Origin: Helicoverpa zea
Taxonomy: Eukaryota; Arthropoda; Insecta; Lepidoptera; Noctuidae
NCBI RefSeq assembly: GCF_022581195.2
Contig: NC_061469.1
Span: forward strand, 2,790,001-2,854,000
Reading direction: 5' to 3'
Length of the DNA stretch: 64,000 nucleotides
The first letter of the stretch is position 1; every line of letters starts with the position of its first letter. Below the pieces are notes generated by a model. It was not told the DNA's origin and searched no databases. It saw nothing but the letters and a program-made list of their open reading frames with translations. Positions 12,107-25,700 of the stretch are shown piece by piece. The position numbers were made by a program, and so were the translations under genes.

Positions 12107-13480
12107 TTAGGGCTGATTTTTCAATCGCCTGATAACGTTTATCTGAAAAATACATTTGACGTTTTGACAGCTTTGCTATAAAAACGTGTTTTTTACAAAA
12201 CTGCGGGCAAGTACAGGATCCGCGGCCCGAACTGTTGAGGTATTTTCATAATTATTGAGAGTTAAAAAATGAATTTCATAACCAGCAATATAAATTAAAA
12301 CAGTTCATGCAAGTTGTAAAAATAATATGATTATTTTGACAAAACCTCTGTTGTCGGTAACTTAGTAATTTTGTCGGAGGTTCCGTATTCTATCCGGAAG
12401 TATGGTTTTGTTATTCTAATGCCCGTTTTCACCAACAAACTCTTAATCTAATTGCCACTTAGAATAAGGGCTCTCCCAATTTTGACATACATAACTATGG
12501 ATAAGGGATACCTAAACTTTGGTGAAAACGAAATTCTTATTAAGTGTTCCGTAAATGCTCTTAGGGGATCCCTTAATTTAGGTATTTGTTGGTGAAAATG
12601 GGCATAAGATCCATTTTTTTGTAGAGAAAATGTTATTTGAACAAGCTCTTATATGTTGTTAAATTTGGATATTTTTTTTTGTGAATATTTTGGGTTTTTT
12701 GTCGGTAATTCATTATAACGCTTTAGACACAGACGGCAGACCGCTGGAAACTATTTTGTTTGTCCGAAGCATTATTATTTTCCTTTATAATATAACGCAG
12801 GTCTGGCGGTCGCAGGCTTTCGATTTATCCGAATTGTGAACAAACATATAAATTTCAGAGTGCCTAGTGCGAGTTTTGCAAGTAAATTTATTCGATGCAA
12901 AGATTATAATACCATTGAATCACGTAGCACTTATCATAGAATTGTTTATTTAATAAAGTCTGTCATCGGTACTTGGTCGTATAACACTCCAGCTCACTTT
13001 TGCGAGTGTAAGCATTATTAACCGGCAAAATTAATGAACATGTAATATCTAAATCATGTGAGTAGCATACGACTCTTTATTTCAATAGACTTATAATTAC
13101 GTATCGAGTTGCGAATGCTGTCAAAACTCGGAATCAGCACTCAGGTAAACTTTAAACAAGATCACAACCGTACCGAAGGGTACGGTTTTCAAAAAGTATG
13201 TTATCTATCTTCTTAAATTAGATAACATTGGTCCTTCGAGCCGGATTAACTAGCTTCTGAATATTTCTCCATATGTATGTAACGTCTTGTAACGAAACCA
13301 TAGCGCGATTTTAAACGCGCCAACGCCATCTATCGAGCGAAGAGACAACATTGACAAAACAAACGCGTTGAGAATCTGATCCGCGAGCTGGTTTTTGCTT
13401 GGAAGTCAGTTAAAAAATATGTCAAACCGCCGTATTAATTCCTCAAATAGAAGTTAACTGATGATTGAAAAATCGTCTCT
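12107..13480. mobile_element. Possible older DNA transposon with imperfect ends
   Basis: The left end contains GATTTTTCAATCGCCTGATAA and the right end the approximate inverse TTAACTGATGATTGAAAAATC. The match is partial. A younger MITE (12420-12604) lies inside, consistent with nesting. Confidence 0.4.
12420..12604. mobile_element. PIF/Harbinger-type MITE with TAA duplication
   Basis: 185 bp flanked by TAA at 12417-12419 and 12605-12607. The ends TGCCCGTTTTCACCAACAAA and its inverse differ at one base. A three-base TWA target is typical of PIF/Harbinger (family knowledge). Non-coding. Confidence 0.75.
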
Positions 13481-13505
13481 CAAACGATTACACGTTGAAC
13501 AATTA

Positions 13506-14171
13506 CACTGGTCAACAAATTATTATTATTTTTTTGGTGCAAAGGTGAAATATATCATTTCTTATAGATAATTTGATACGTAATCGAAGTCCAGAACATA
13601 AAGTTGCACTTGCACGTAGGGATTTAGAGATATACCCCTCCCAAAGTACCAAAAACGCGTTTTTTTATGATATTTGATGTAATTTTTTGGGGACAGCAGA
13701 ATTTTCTAGTAATTTCTAACTAAAGCATTATATAGTACTACTTTCCCCGCATTAACCCCATTTTAGTATATATTTTTGCAAGTTTTCTTTCTCAATATAT
13801 ACCATTTTAAATATAAAGTGGAGTTTTTTCATACTAACAGGCCAAATAAAATATAGGGAAGATCGAACTATCGTAGCTGTATACATATTTCATGAAAATT
13901 TAAACTCTTAGCGTTCGAAATAAAAATGAATTTCAATCGGGAAGAGTAGTACTATATAATGCTATAGATAGAAACTAAAAAACAATTTTGCTGTCCTTCA
14001 AAAAAATCGTCAAATATCGTTAAAAAACGCGTTTTTGGTACTTTAGGAGGGGTATATCTCTAAATCCCTACGTGCAAGTGCAACTTTATGTTCTGGACTT
14101 CGATTACGTATCAAATTATCTATAAGAAATGATATATTTCACCCTTGCACCAAAAATGCTGTTGACCAGTG
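13506..14171. mobile_element. Foldback element, near-complete 666-bp palindrome
   Basis: Ends CACTGGTCAAC / GTTGACCAGTG are flanked by TTA on both sides. The first 150 or so bases of each arm are nearly identical in inverted orientation, including a shared block around AAGTTGCACTTGCACGTAGG. Weaker pairing continues inward (AGTACTATATAATGCT pairs with AGCATTATATAGTACT), leaving a small loop near 13840. No protein is encoded. Confidence 0.8.
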
Positions 14172-14174
14172 TTA

Positions 14175-16040
14175 TCCATTGAATAATTTAGTCTTATTAT
14201 ATGAGGAAATTATTACTATTAACATATACTATTAACTTATTCCCGTCTCATTTCATGACGACAAGATACACCAGTAATATTTATTTAGAGAACTACCAAA
14301 AAACATTTAATTTTTTAATTGTTTTTTTCTATGATCTAACCTCCTTCGACTCTTCCCATGAACCTTATTTTAGGCATATATTAATACACATAGAAATGCA
14401 TATAACTAGCCTATTTGAAAAGTGAACACAATCCATTTTAGGTTTTATGTTCTTGAATATAGAGTGCATATTGCAACTATGTATATTTCCACAAATAACT
14501 TACTGAATGCTAACTTGGTAATCGAAAACTTTGATGAATAGCAGACGTAAAATTCATATATGTTACCTTTGACCGTTCGTTTAACTATATACTTTAGCTA
14601 TTTAATATGTTTAAATACTCTTATTGACAGAAATCAAAAACTATAATATTAATATAACCCGCAAATGATTAAATTCCTTGCACAATACTTCCCACTACAG
14701 AATGCCTTCAATTTCTGTTCTACCTAAGCCATAGCCAATCTACCATAGACAATTTCACATTCCGTACAAAATCCTCATTTTTCTCTAAATCGGCAGTGCT
14801 TCACTCGCAAAATACTTAGTACCATTAACATATTATATAGTTAAAACACATATTTTATACATACATACAGTATATCTACTGTGCTCTATACATTTACATA
14901 TAATATACATATACTGAAAATTATTCCCCATGTAGTATAATTAGGCGTACATTCAATTCCATTTAAATTATACTATACATTTAAAATGATTTAATGTAGG
15001 TAGTTTAATATTACGAGAAATCACTTAGATCGAGGCATATCGAAGGTATTTTTTCCAATTTCCATCTATGCTTTATAAGTTGTTATTTTGAAGTTGTGAC
15101 AGAAATATAGTTTGACCATAGCCTAAGCTAAATGTACCTTCTATTCATATTTAGGCATACTTTATTCATTAGGAGAGAGACTTGTCCATTCAAAAAGTAT
15201 ATTTCCGACAAAAATATGCTTATCACAATATCAAGTTTTTTTACAGTAAACCTATATTAGGAGTTTCACAGTAAAACATCATAACATCGACTAATATGAA
15301 TAATACTTTTATTTTAGTTAAAATATTAAAACAGACATTTAATTATGTGATAGATCCTTCAATTAGATCCCATAAAGGAATTTAAATTATTGCACTTTAG
15401 TCATTGTATATGCCATTCTTCTTTTTGTATCTTTCGTAACCAAACCTAAGTGCCGTAGACCTACTCATAGTCTTCAAAATCAACAAACCATTATACCATT
15501 TCATCAAGCTACTCTAATCCGTACAATTTCAAAATTGAACCACGAGGTTAAATACACATTGTAGTAGTTTGACGTGCTGGCGTCTATACATTCAATTATT
15601 TTCATTTTTTACGCTTGAACTTATCTTATTAGTCAACCCTATAATGTTTCAATCTACTGCCCAATACAGGCATATCATATCGTTCCAGTTCCAAATTTTT
15701 CCATGTATTTCTTTTTATTATTTCTTGTTATACACTAAGCTTTCTGATTGTTCAGGCATTTAGGCCGTATTTTTTTTTAATGTCTCTTGGTATATTTTGA
15801 TCACTGCGAATGTTCGCCGAAAAAACACGACTTGTTACACTGTAAGCAATTAGTGCCCGAATTAAGTGACACACAACTGCTTTTATTGTCCCTATTCAAC
15901 GGTATGCACTCCTAAATATACCAATTGCAATTGCCATTCTGATACGTAATAGGGCGACAAGTATGCTCTTCTGAAAAATTGACATTAGTTCTCTTCTTGT
16001 AAGTTAAAATTCTAAGGGGGGGGGGTCATAATTTTCGACA
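14175..16040. other. AT-rich intergenic stretch, no gene seen
   Basis: No exon, RNA gene or inverted repeat recognised. A run of nine or ten G lies near 16017-16026. Confidence 0.55.
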
Positions 16041-16167
16041 AGTACAAACACGGATCATTACGATGTTTCAACTGGGGTCATTTGTTGTCAATTGTTGCAA
16101 CAATTCAAAAATAGACTACATAACATTCAATTTAGTATCAATACAGCGATCTACTCCCTCCTTCACA

Positions 16168-16570
16168 TGATTCAATTGACTCTAGTTTCAACCGACACCG
16201 TCTTATTTAGGCCTTTCAAATAGATAATAAATCGCCCAAGCCATGACGACTTATGATACAAAAAGTGTAGTGTATTTTACAGATGATTCAATTGACCCTT
16301 GTATCAACCGACCCCCACTTATCTTTAGGCTTTTAAAATACATACTTAATTTTTTTTACCGTTAATTCGTCCACGCCATGGCTAGTTTAGACGATGGCAC
16401 AAAGAGTGCAGTATATTTTACAGATGATTCAATTGACCCTTGTTTCAACCGACCCCCATCTCCCGTCCTTTTTTAGACCTTTAAAGTACATACATAGTTT
16501 TTATTTTTTACCGTTAATTCGTCCATGCCATGACGACCTTAGAGAAGGGCACGAAGAGCGCAGTATATAG
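16168..16570. repeat. Degenerate tandem copies of the CAP-Gly gene's 3' end
   Basis: About 2.7 units of roughly 140 bp contain CAGATGATTCAATTGACCC, AACCGACCCCC and ACCGTTAATTCGTCCA(C/T)GCCATG. The unit nearest the gene includes the true stop codon at 16514-16516. On -, the 16359-16420 unit still reads YTALFVPSSKLAMAWTN followed by a stop, against YTALFVPFSKVVMAWTN in the gene. The outer unit (about 16227-16290) is broken by a stop. So the terminal exon's end plus 3' flank was duplicated in tandem. Confidence 0.75.
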
Positions 16571-16706
16571 CGGCGGCGCGAGGAAGTAGCGGCGGCCGCG
16601 GTGCAGCCCGTCGTTGCGCGGCAGGCCGGGCTGCTGAGTGTGCAGCACCTCCGTGCCCACCACCACGCTGCTCGTGGCTGCGCTGCCGCCCGCCACGCCT
16701 ACGTAT
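16514..16706 (-). CDS. CAP-Gly gene exon 10 (rest of CAP-Gly, stop)
   Basis: Begins YVGVAGG and carries VVVGTEV, PRNDG, GRRYFLAPP and LFVPFSKV before TAA at 16514-16516. It matches the order of CAP-Gly core motifs, with an RNDG variant of the ligand-binding loop. Confidence 0.86.
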
Positions 16707-19700
16707 CTGGAGATAAGGGTGGTTTGTTTTGAGTTTGATTATAGAAAACAAAATATTGATTGACTGCAGAATGTGAGAGTAAAATTAAAGGTATTGTATT
16801 ACTGCACTAAGGTAGAATCTTTATTGTAATGGTCATGGCATACATGAACCGCACTGCAAGGCACGAGGCGACTCAAATTGTTAGGTAGGTGCAAGCTGTC
16901 ACCTCGTCGTTGGCTTTTTATATTGAAGTTATAAAATATTTTATACGAGATATGATTTATGGGTCAAATGGAATTGAAGCTGCGCCGTTCTGTACCGTTC
17001 ATGTGTGCGTTCATGACCTTTAGAATAAAAAATCCAATTATTACTTCACTGAACTTCTAGTCATTGCTACCTTATGCATTATTTTCACAAACATTTCGAA
17101 GAAACCTGGACTTCAGCAAGGTAGTGACGCATTCCTTTTCGTATGAAAAGAGGCCTGTGCCTTTGTGGAACAAAGAAAAAAGGCTGATGATACGCTCATA
17201 AATGTTATATTATTACCTGACGCGTCCGACAGCGATGCGTCCGTGCGGCGTGATGACCTTGACGGTGTGTCCGAGGCGCAGGTGCCGCGGCTCCGCCGGG
17301 ATGTACGGGGTGCCCGTCACGCCGATTGATTTCTCCACTAAAAAACGTATAAATAATGTATTATTAGACATATTATATTCTTAATTTAAACGACGATGTC
17401 ACAGATAGAGCGCAGCGCAGAAGAAAAATTAGGAAAGATGACCCCACCACCATGTGGGATACTTAGCAGGAAAGAGAGTTATTCTTAATTTGAACATTAT
17501 GTGCGCCTGCCCTTATCCCAATTTTATTTGAGCACGGCACAGCATGTTTTCTTCTTCCGTACTCTTCTATCTGGCGTCATCTCACAAGTGACGTTCTTTC
17601 GACTACTATCGACATTCATTATTAATTTGTTTATAAATGTAAAAAATCTCAAAATTAATCAAAAGCTTTATCTGATAGTTTTGCGGAATTTTGCGTTTAA
17701 TACTAAGGTATATTATTCAGCACACAAAAGTTAACAGTTACCGCAATTTTCCACTACAATTTAAGATAAACTTACAGTCAATAGAAGGCGCCTGTAAGTT
17801 GTCAATGGATCGCCTGACAAATATTTCGGCTTCCTCCAGTAATTCGTCGGTATCGTCTCGACGGACATCCGGCAATGAGCTGCGCCAAGGGCGGCTGGAA
17901 TCTGCAGAAGAATTCAGTCCACAGATTACTTTCATATAACTATGCAAAACAAAATATTATAATAAGAACAACATTTGCGCCATTTAAGGGTAACGTTTGC
18001 GCAATTTAAGCGCAACTTTTGCACAAAATTGTGCGCTATGTTTGCGCAGTGTGCAAATTATATAAAAATGGGTGTGTAAACTAAAATTATAAGAATAAAC
18101 TCTCAGTTATCGCACTGGGTCAAAAACTTTATTTACTTCACACACACAGACACTTCAAAGAATTTCACCATGAATTGATTTTCTAATAGTTTTTTTTCCT
18201 AGAACCAGCTTAATAGCTAGGTCATTGACAAACCTTTTTGACAACTGCAATATAATAAATTACCTCTAGGCAGATATACATGCTGTGGTGTCCAGTCGTT
18301 GCTCCTGTCTATGCTGAGGCAAGGCGACCGATACGACGAGCCGCGAGACAGAAATCTATAAGAGAAAAAAAAAACAATTATTTTTTTACTTCAAAGCAAA
18401 CTTATTTTGACATATTTATGGTCAGTTTTAGAACCTTTAAATAAGTACAGGTTTTTTAAACAAATGCTTAGTTATGTATGTGTTTCTTATCTCAAGTAAT
18501 ATGACATGTAGATAGTTCTTATCCAGAAATGAACCAGCAGATAATATAAATGTGTCAAAAGTTAAAGTTGGTAGGGTATGCCTAGATAAGGAAAAGAGCT
18601 AGGCAGATAATGAAGACTAACTTGGAAGTAGAAGTGGTGGTAGAATCGTCAGGGTGTGAAGGCCGCTTGCTGAGCGCCCACACAGGGTCCGCCGAGCGAG
18701 ACAGCTCCGGCACCATCGATGTGAATCCTGCAAGGTGTTACAGTTTAAAAGTTCTGGTAACGAAAACTAGAAGAAAGGTGGAAAAGCTTGCGGAGCTGAC
18801 GTATTATTCAAAGCAGTTAACTCGGCCCTGGTACACAAAGGGCTTCAGGAACACAAGTACTACACACACAACTGTAAAATCCTCTCATTGAAATTTTATT
18901 TTCCACCAACCAAAAAAAGGAGGGAAAGCTTGGGTACGCACGAGGAAGAGAAAAAAGAATCGATTTTTGTGGCTGGTACCTACAGCCACTGGTACCTACA
19001 GCCACTAGTATCTGTAGCCACTGGTACCAACAGCCACTGGTACCTATAGCCACTGGTACCTATAGCCACTGGTACCTACAGCCACAGGTACCTATAGCCA
19101 CTGGTACCTATAACCACTGGTACCTATAGCCACTGGTACCTACAGCCACAGGTACCTATAGCCACTGGTACCTATAACCACTGGTACCTATAGCCACTGG
19201 TACCTATAGCTACTGGTACCTATAGCCACTGGTACCTATGTCCGGAGGCACCGCGCGGAGCTACTGTTGCCGCTGAGCTGGTTGCACTGGTGCCTAGTGT
19301 ACAGTAACAGTTACCGATGTCACTGAGCAGCACGCGGCGCGTCTCGTCGGTGCGGCGCGCGGGGGGCGGCGGCCGCGCGTCCGGCACCGTCAGGCGCCGC
19401 GGCCCGGAGGCACCGCGCGGGGCTACTGTTGCCGCTGAGCTGGTTGCACTGGTGCCTAGTGTACAGTAACAGTTACCGATGTCACTGAGCAGCACGCGGC
19501 GCGTCTCGTCGGTGCGGCGCGCGGGGGGCGGCGGCCGCGCGTCCGGCACCGTCAGGCGCCGCGGCCCGGAGGCACCGCGCGGGGCTACTGTTGCCGCTGA
19601 GCTGGTTGCACTGGTGCCTAGTGTACAGTAACAGTTACCGATGTCACTGAGCAGCACGCGGCGCGTCTCGTCGGTGCGGCGCGCGGGGGGCGGCGGCCGC

Positions 19701-22700
19701 GCGTCCGGCACCGTCAGGCGCCGCGGCCCGGAGGCACCGCGCGGGGCTACTGTTGCCGCTGAGCTGGTTGGCACTGGGATCTACATGAAAAATAGGCTAT
19801 CAACGAACAAAATTACAGACATGGCGAATGTAAAAAAAAATAATGAGGCCCCCTTTTAGATAAACCTAAAATAATGGACACGTAGTTTTTCTTTTTTCTC
19901 ATAACAAATAACAACAAAAATGAAACACGATTAGATTTTGTGTTACGTCACTTCTAGGTATGTACAAATTTTACATAGACGTTAGCATGTACCTACCTAT
20001 TAATGTTTTGTTAAAATAAAAAATCCATGCCCAATATCTGTTGCCAATCTAAAATGCGGGCTAATTAGAATCACAATTTTTTTGCCCTGTCGTCAGGACT
20101 TTTCAACTAGCCTCAAGAAACAAAGCCTCTTGAAATAATCTGAACTTCACCACCAAACAACCCTACCTTATGCGCAAGATATCCATCAGAGCTCCATCTG
20201 GGCGGCAATGCGCACACGTCAGTCTGCGCTCCGCTGTCGCGCCGAGCGTACGCACTGTCACGCAGCACGGGCCGCACGCGAGCCGAGCCGGCTTTGAAGG
20301 GGCCCGGTGGACGGGATACGCCGCGGTAGTTTGAAGGCCTGAATAAAATTAAGTTGAAGTTGAATTCGGGGAATAATGTAAGATAATAAGTTTAACAAAA
20401 AAAAACACGCTTTTTGTAACGTTTCTTTGCTGGTCATGTATGTATCAGAACTCAGAGCGTGGGCAAAATTTCATCATAATCGACGGCCGGGCAGTGGGTC
20501 AAATTAAGATTCCAAGATTTTCTTACATACATAGTTACAAGTGAAGCTAACACAAGCGTGTTAAAAATTGGGATTAAAACTGATACATTTTTTGAAAGCC
20601 AAAACGAGCCAAGGCAATTGCTGACTGAGAAAGAAAACTGAAAATCAAGGGGTGCAGGATTCATTAGGATTAGAAGGGTCTAAGTTATCTTAACAGCTAA
20701 CACTCTCGGACAACCCTTTAACAAATCATGATCCAGTTCAGCTAGATTAATTTTAAGAGATCAGTAATCAAAAACAATATTTCCAACAACTCGTCTTGAT
20801 AAAGAAAGAGTAGAAAAGAGTTCACGAGCCTTACCTGTATTGAAACGGATTGGGACACGTATTCCTCCTGACATTCAAATTCGCAGCCAAATCGTCTTCA
20901 GAAGTGCCACATTTCGAAATATCCGTTTCCGCGAATACCGAATACCGATGTCCCAGATGTATATTCCTGTGGAAACTGTCCACACTTTCTTCTCTATGTA
21001 GGATATCCATGCTTGAACCGAGTTCGAAGCTCGAAGACTTCGTATTGTCAAAACTTAAGCCTCGATTGTACTCACAGGTAAGACTATCAATGCTGTCTAA
21101 TCTCCTGGTACTTGTGTTAGGGCTTTTCCTGTACAGCATATTATCTGACCTGTTGTCACAACTCTTCAGGATACTTCGACCTGGTAGGTCTAAGCTCCCC
21201 TTCCCGTTGAAAGCAACGTGACGAATTTCTTTATCATTTGGCAAAGATACTCTTTTCTGTTTCGAAATCTCTATTGGAGGCTGGTCTGGAGGCTGGTCAG
21301 TGTTTTCCTGGTTCTCTGAAGGGTCCTTGGCTTCGGGCCCTGGTTGGAAGTCAGGGTCTAGAGTGTGGAACTTTATTAGGACCGGTGTGGACTGGGCTGT
21401 TGATGCCGACTGAGGAGCCCATTGGTCGCCTTCACGAATGGAGACTAGGTCCTCCTGGATTTAATAAAAACGAAAATTAGTAGCTTATACTATAATGACT
21501 AAAAGAAGTCTGATCTTAACGTCGTAGGAGTAATTTTGTGAGAACAAATAATCCACTTGAAACTTCGGTAGCTAAATGTCAGATTACTCCCAAAAACTTC
21601 TCAAATATCAATTACAATTATAAATAATTGTTATCAAGTTATTTGGATCCAATCAACTATTTTAACAGACAAGAAATAATCTTTCGGCACGATTTTAGGA
21701 TGAGGTTAATTTTAAAGATTTAAAAAGGCTCCAATGAATATTCACAAGACAAATTGTAATTAAAAATAGTAATTAAATAATACAAACTGCACTCACCTGC
21801 AAATTACTCATATCCTTAGACTCATCTGTAGTAAATATGAGTTCTATATCATCCACCTCTTCAGACTCATTGCCACTTGCATTATCCTCTTGTTTCTCAT
21901 CCCCTACTGCAGCAGCATTGGGATCCATGGGGGTCGTGCCTCCTTCAGAGAAAACTGAATTGTCTCCTTCTGACATCGACCTGAGAAAAAAAGAATATTA
22001 GATTACTACCTTCCGCTAGCAGTTTCCCATGGGAACTCAGCGCACAAGAATCAAATTAAGCTTATAGCCGTCCTCTATACATGGGCTATATAACACTGAG
22101 AAAAAATTCAAATTGGTTCAATAATTCCTGATGTTACCGCATTCGAGCAAATTCTTTAGCTTTACAATATTAATGTAAATTATATTAATACCTATACATA
22201 GTGTCCAAACTATTTCAAATAATTAAAAAAATATTGCACGATCAAATACACATTGCGTTGTGACTCGATGATCAGTGTTGAAACAATGAGACTGTTCCTA
22301 CATTGCGAAACGACTAATGAGAAGATAAAACAAAAAAAGGATCAAATCAATCAATGACGAAAAAAGGTCCTACACAAGACCCAATGTTTAATTAATTACG
22401 TCCTGAAATGGCCCAAATAAAGAACAAAAACCACGATATCAAACACTATGGTAGAATCAATCGAGGAAGTCTCTCGTTGTCTGTGGACCCAATCGATATG
22501 ATAAATACCAAAAGCAATAAAAGTAAGGATCTGGAATATTAACCAGAGTCGTAAAATAGCATTGTCGGATTAAGTAAACGTGGGGTTCGTAGAAAATTTT
22601 GGCACGGGGCCATATGGTAGCAGAAAGAAAGTAGAAAACATATTAAATTATCAAAATTGGACTGCAAATCAGCGAAGAAAACACAGACGCAATTCCCCTA

Positions 22701-25700
22701 TACGCCTAGGTGCAGGGCCCTAGGCACTTGTAAGCTTGGAACCAATAGCAATTGCTATTCTTGCAATATCTATACTAATATTATAAAGAGGAAAACTTTG
22801 TTTGTTCGTTTGGTTGTAATGAATAGGCTCAAAAACTACTGGACCGTTTTTAAAAATTCTTTCACCATTCGAAAGCTACAGTATCCACGAGTAACATAGG
22901 CCATATTTTATCCCGGTACGGGCAGTAGTTACCACGGGACGCGGATGAAACCGCGGGAAAACGGCTAGTGTTTAATATTGAAAAAAGTAAAGAACTGCTT
23001 TTCGAACGACTGAAAAAGAAATTCTTCAGTGTTATACAAAGAAAATTAACAATCATAAAACACATCTTGGAATAATTTTCACTTTAAAGTGCCTTGAAAC
23101 CAAGTATTCCATTTTCCAAGTATTAATATAACCGAGTAAACACAAAGACCAAGTTTCTAAGTACAAAATTATCATTAGTAGTTGGTATTTACAGAAATAG
23201 GTCACGCTTGCTCTTCCGGAAACAGGATGGACTAGAAAATATTATTATTTTCTAGATATGGTAATGCTGTAATATTGTAATAAGTAGGTTACTAGAGCAT
23301 ATCTGATATGAGAAAAAACTGCCTTCTTTGTTCAGTTTACCAGATTTCATCCACGTCGCAAAGGGACTACGTCCCGCACCCAAAGGAACTATATTCCGCA
23401 CCCGGATAAAAAGTCTCCGTCCCTCCCGACTCCGTCTTGAAGTTTCCATCTATCGTCATGCCTTTAATCTTTATCCTTTAAGATATTTTAACGTGAAAGT
23501 GTAATAAGCCGCATACAGAAAAAATAATAAAGATAATAGAGAGTGTGACTGTTGTGTGAAATAAGCAGGTATGAAAATCCAAACGTACCAATTGATATTA
23601 TCACAAACCGAAACCAAAATATATCTTACGTGGCATAAGCAATTGACCTCAGTCATAATAAATTCAGATCCATACAAAACTAATTCATATTCAACTGTAG
23701 TCCGACTCGGGAACAATCGGCATAAAGTAAGATGTTTTGTTATGAATAATGGAAGCACTATGATAATCCTGGCATTTAATACCTTTGCGATAACATTACT
23801 CAAAGCCAATTAACTTGGAGTCTAGTAGGTTCTGTAAATAGATCTGTCGATGGTAATGCTCGTTTCAGACGCTAGTCGGATTAGGCTGTGTATTATCGGA
23901 AGTCCTATCCAGGTGTGGGTAATTGAAGGTTAAGGTTGAAAAAACATACAAACACCACCTGTATTTGATGGGTTTGTAAAAGGGAATCCTATAGATAGAA
24001 TATCGTGATGTTATGGTATGTCCCGCTGTGGACGCAAATTTGCCTTAAAATCAGGACTATTTCTGTTTGGAAACGTCTACATACATGTATCGAATTATGT
24101 CAAATATTTTTTTCTTATACTCATACTGGCTCATACATATCAGTCTAATTTGCAGACCTTGCGCCAAAATGTACGGGGGGGGGGGGGGTAAAATGTAATG
24201 TTATGTATTCTACTTCATGACTAACTTCTCCGTTGCTACTTCTTATTGCCATAAAATTAAAATTTAAATAATGAAAAGCTGACTTCAATGACTCTTTTCC
24301 AATCAACTAATGTTACAATAGAAATTAAATAGATTGTCTAAACCACCCTCGATTCTCGCCCGCCCCAAAACAATTTTCGACTACTCAGACATTCGGTTAT
24401 TACTTTATTAGTGATCGAATCGAACAAACATTCGATATTCGCCGATCTGGCACTCGATATGGCGTAAACCCCTAGAGCCAAACAATATTACCAAAGCGAG
24501 CAGTTCTCTTTGAAATAAACTCGGAATAAGATTTAATTGTATCGTAAGCCCGTCTTTGAGCAAATAATAACATCAAATACTGAGAAAATCAACTCCCATT
24601 CACACAGAAAGACGAGAAAGTCGAGAATTTAATTTCCCTTGAAAGCTTTAGCAAAACAAAGTCGTACAAATAGAACTGGCCCCTCGCTGTTTGTATGCAA
24701 ACTCCTAGTCGAGCAATCTAGACTGAAATGTAGCCTGACTGTTAACATAATGTTTATGTTAGCACTGTTATGGAGCACAGATTTCAGGGTTTTATAAAAA
24801 GGCGTTTTAAAGTAGATCTTTTTTCACTAGATCTGTTGGAATAGATGTATAACCAGAACTTGACAAGTAGGCGATTTGTTGATCTTGACACCGTATCATA
24901 ATCTCGCTAGCTAGTAGTTGAACTTGGCTACAAAGCTGTGGTTTAACATTGTCCTGTCATTGAAGATCATTGGATTTTAATTAACATTATAACCCCAATT
25001 TTAGAAATTATAAGGACTAAAATAGGACCATCATTGACCCTGGAAACCCTAAAACTGTATTGCAAATTCTAGACTTCTATTTCTGACTACTGCGCAGTAG
25101 TCAAACCAGTAAAATGTATATTTAAACAGTCCACCCGTCATATAAATTCTAAAATTCATGATGTCAGCTCGACGAAGTTCAGTATTTTATTTACGAGAGC
25201 CAGTGTCTAGGTTTTACAGTTGCTGCCTAGACAGCGAAGCAATATGCTTTACATACAAAACCTATTTTGTATAGGAACTGGACTGACTTTTGAATCCTGC
25301 TAATATTGCAATGTAGGTTGTATATACCTATTTGTTACTCTTTTACGTTAAAACTACTGGATGGAATTTGATAAGAAATGGCAGTATAAAAGGCTTACTA
25401 ATTATCGCAAACGTGTTCACCCACATGAAACTACTTCGCGCACCTAGATAAAAGCTACCGAGAGAGGGAAATTAGAAAGCCCATTTATTGAGGAAGGTAA
25501 CTCACGGCTATCTAACACTGAAATAATTTATCAAATCGGAGCAGCAGTTCTAGAGTTTACATGGACACGGGCGAAATCCCAGAGGTAGCTAGTTTTATAT
25601 ATAAAACTATAACTATGTTCATTTTCACCTACAGACCGTAGAAAAACAGGATAATACGAAGGTCAGATGAAAGCAATCTCTGATGATTGGACTGTTACCT

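Noticed and set aside
18050..18060. TTTGCGCA repeats at 17970-18060 as a regulatory array
   Set aside because: Only a few diverged units within an intron; no evidence beyond local duplication.
19641..19859. + strand open frame over the exon repeat
   Set aside because: Shadow of the reverse-strand CAP-Gly exon, whose frame joins to the neighbouring exons.
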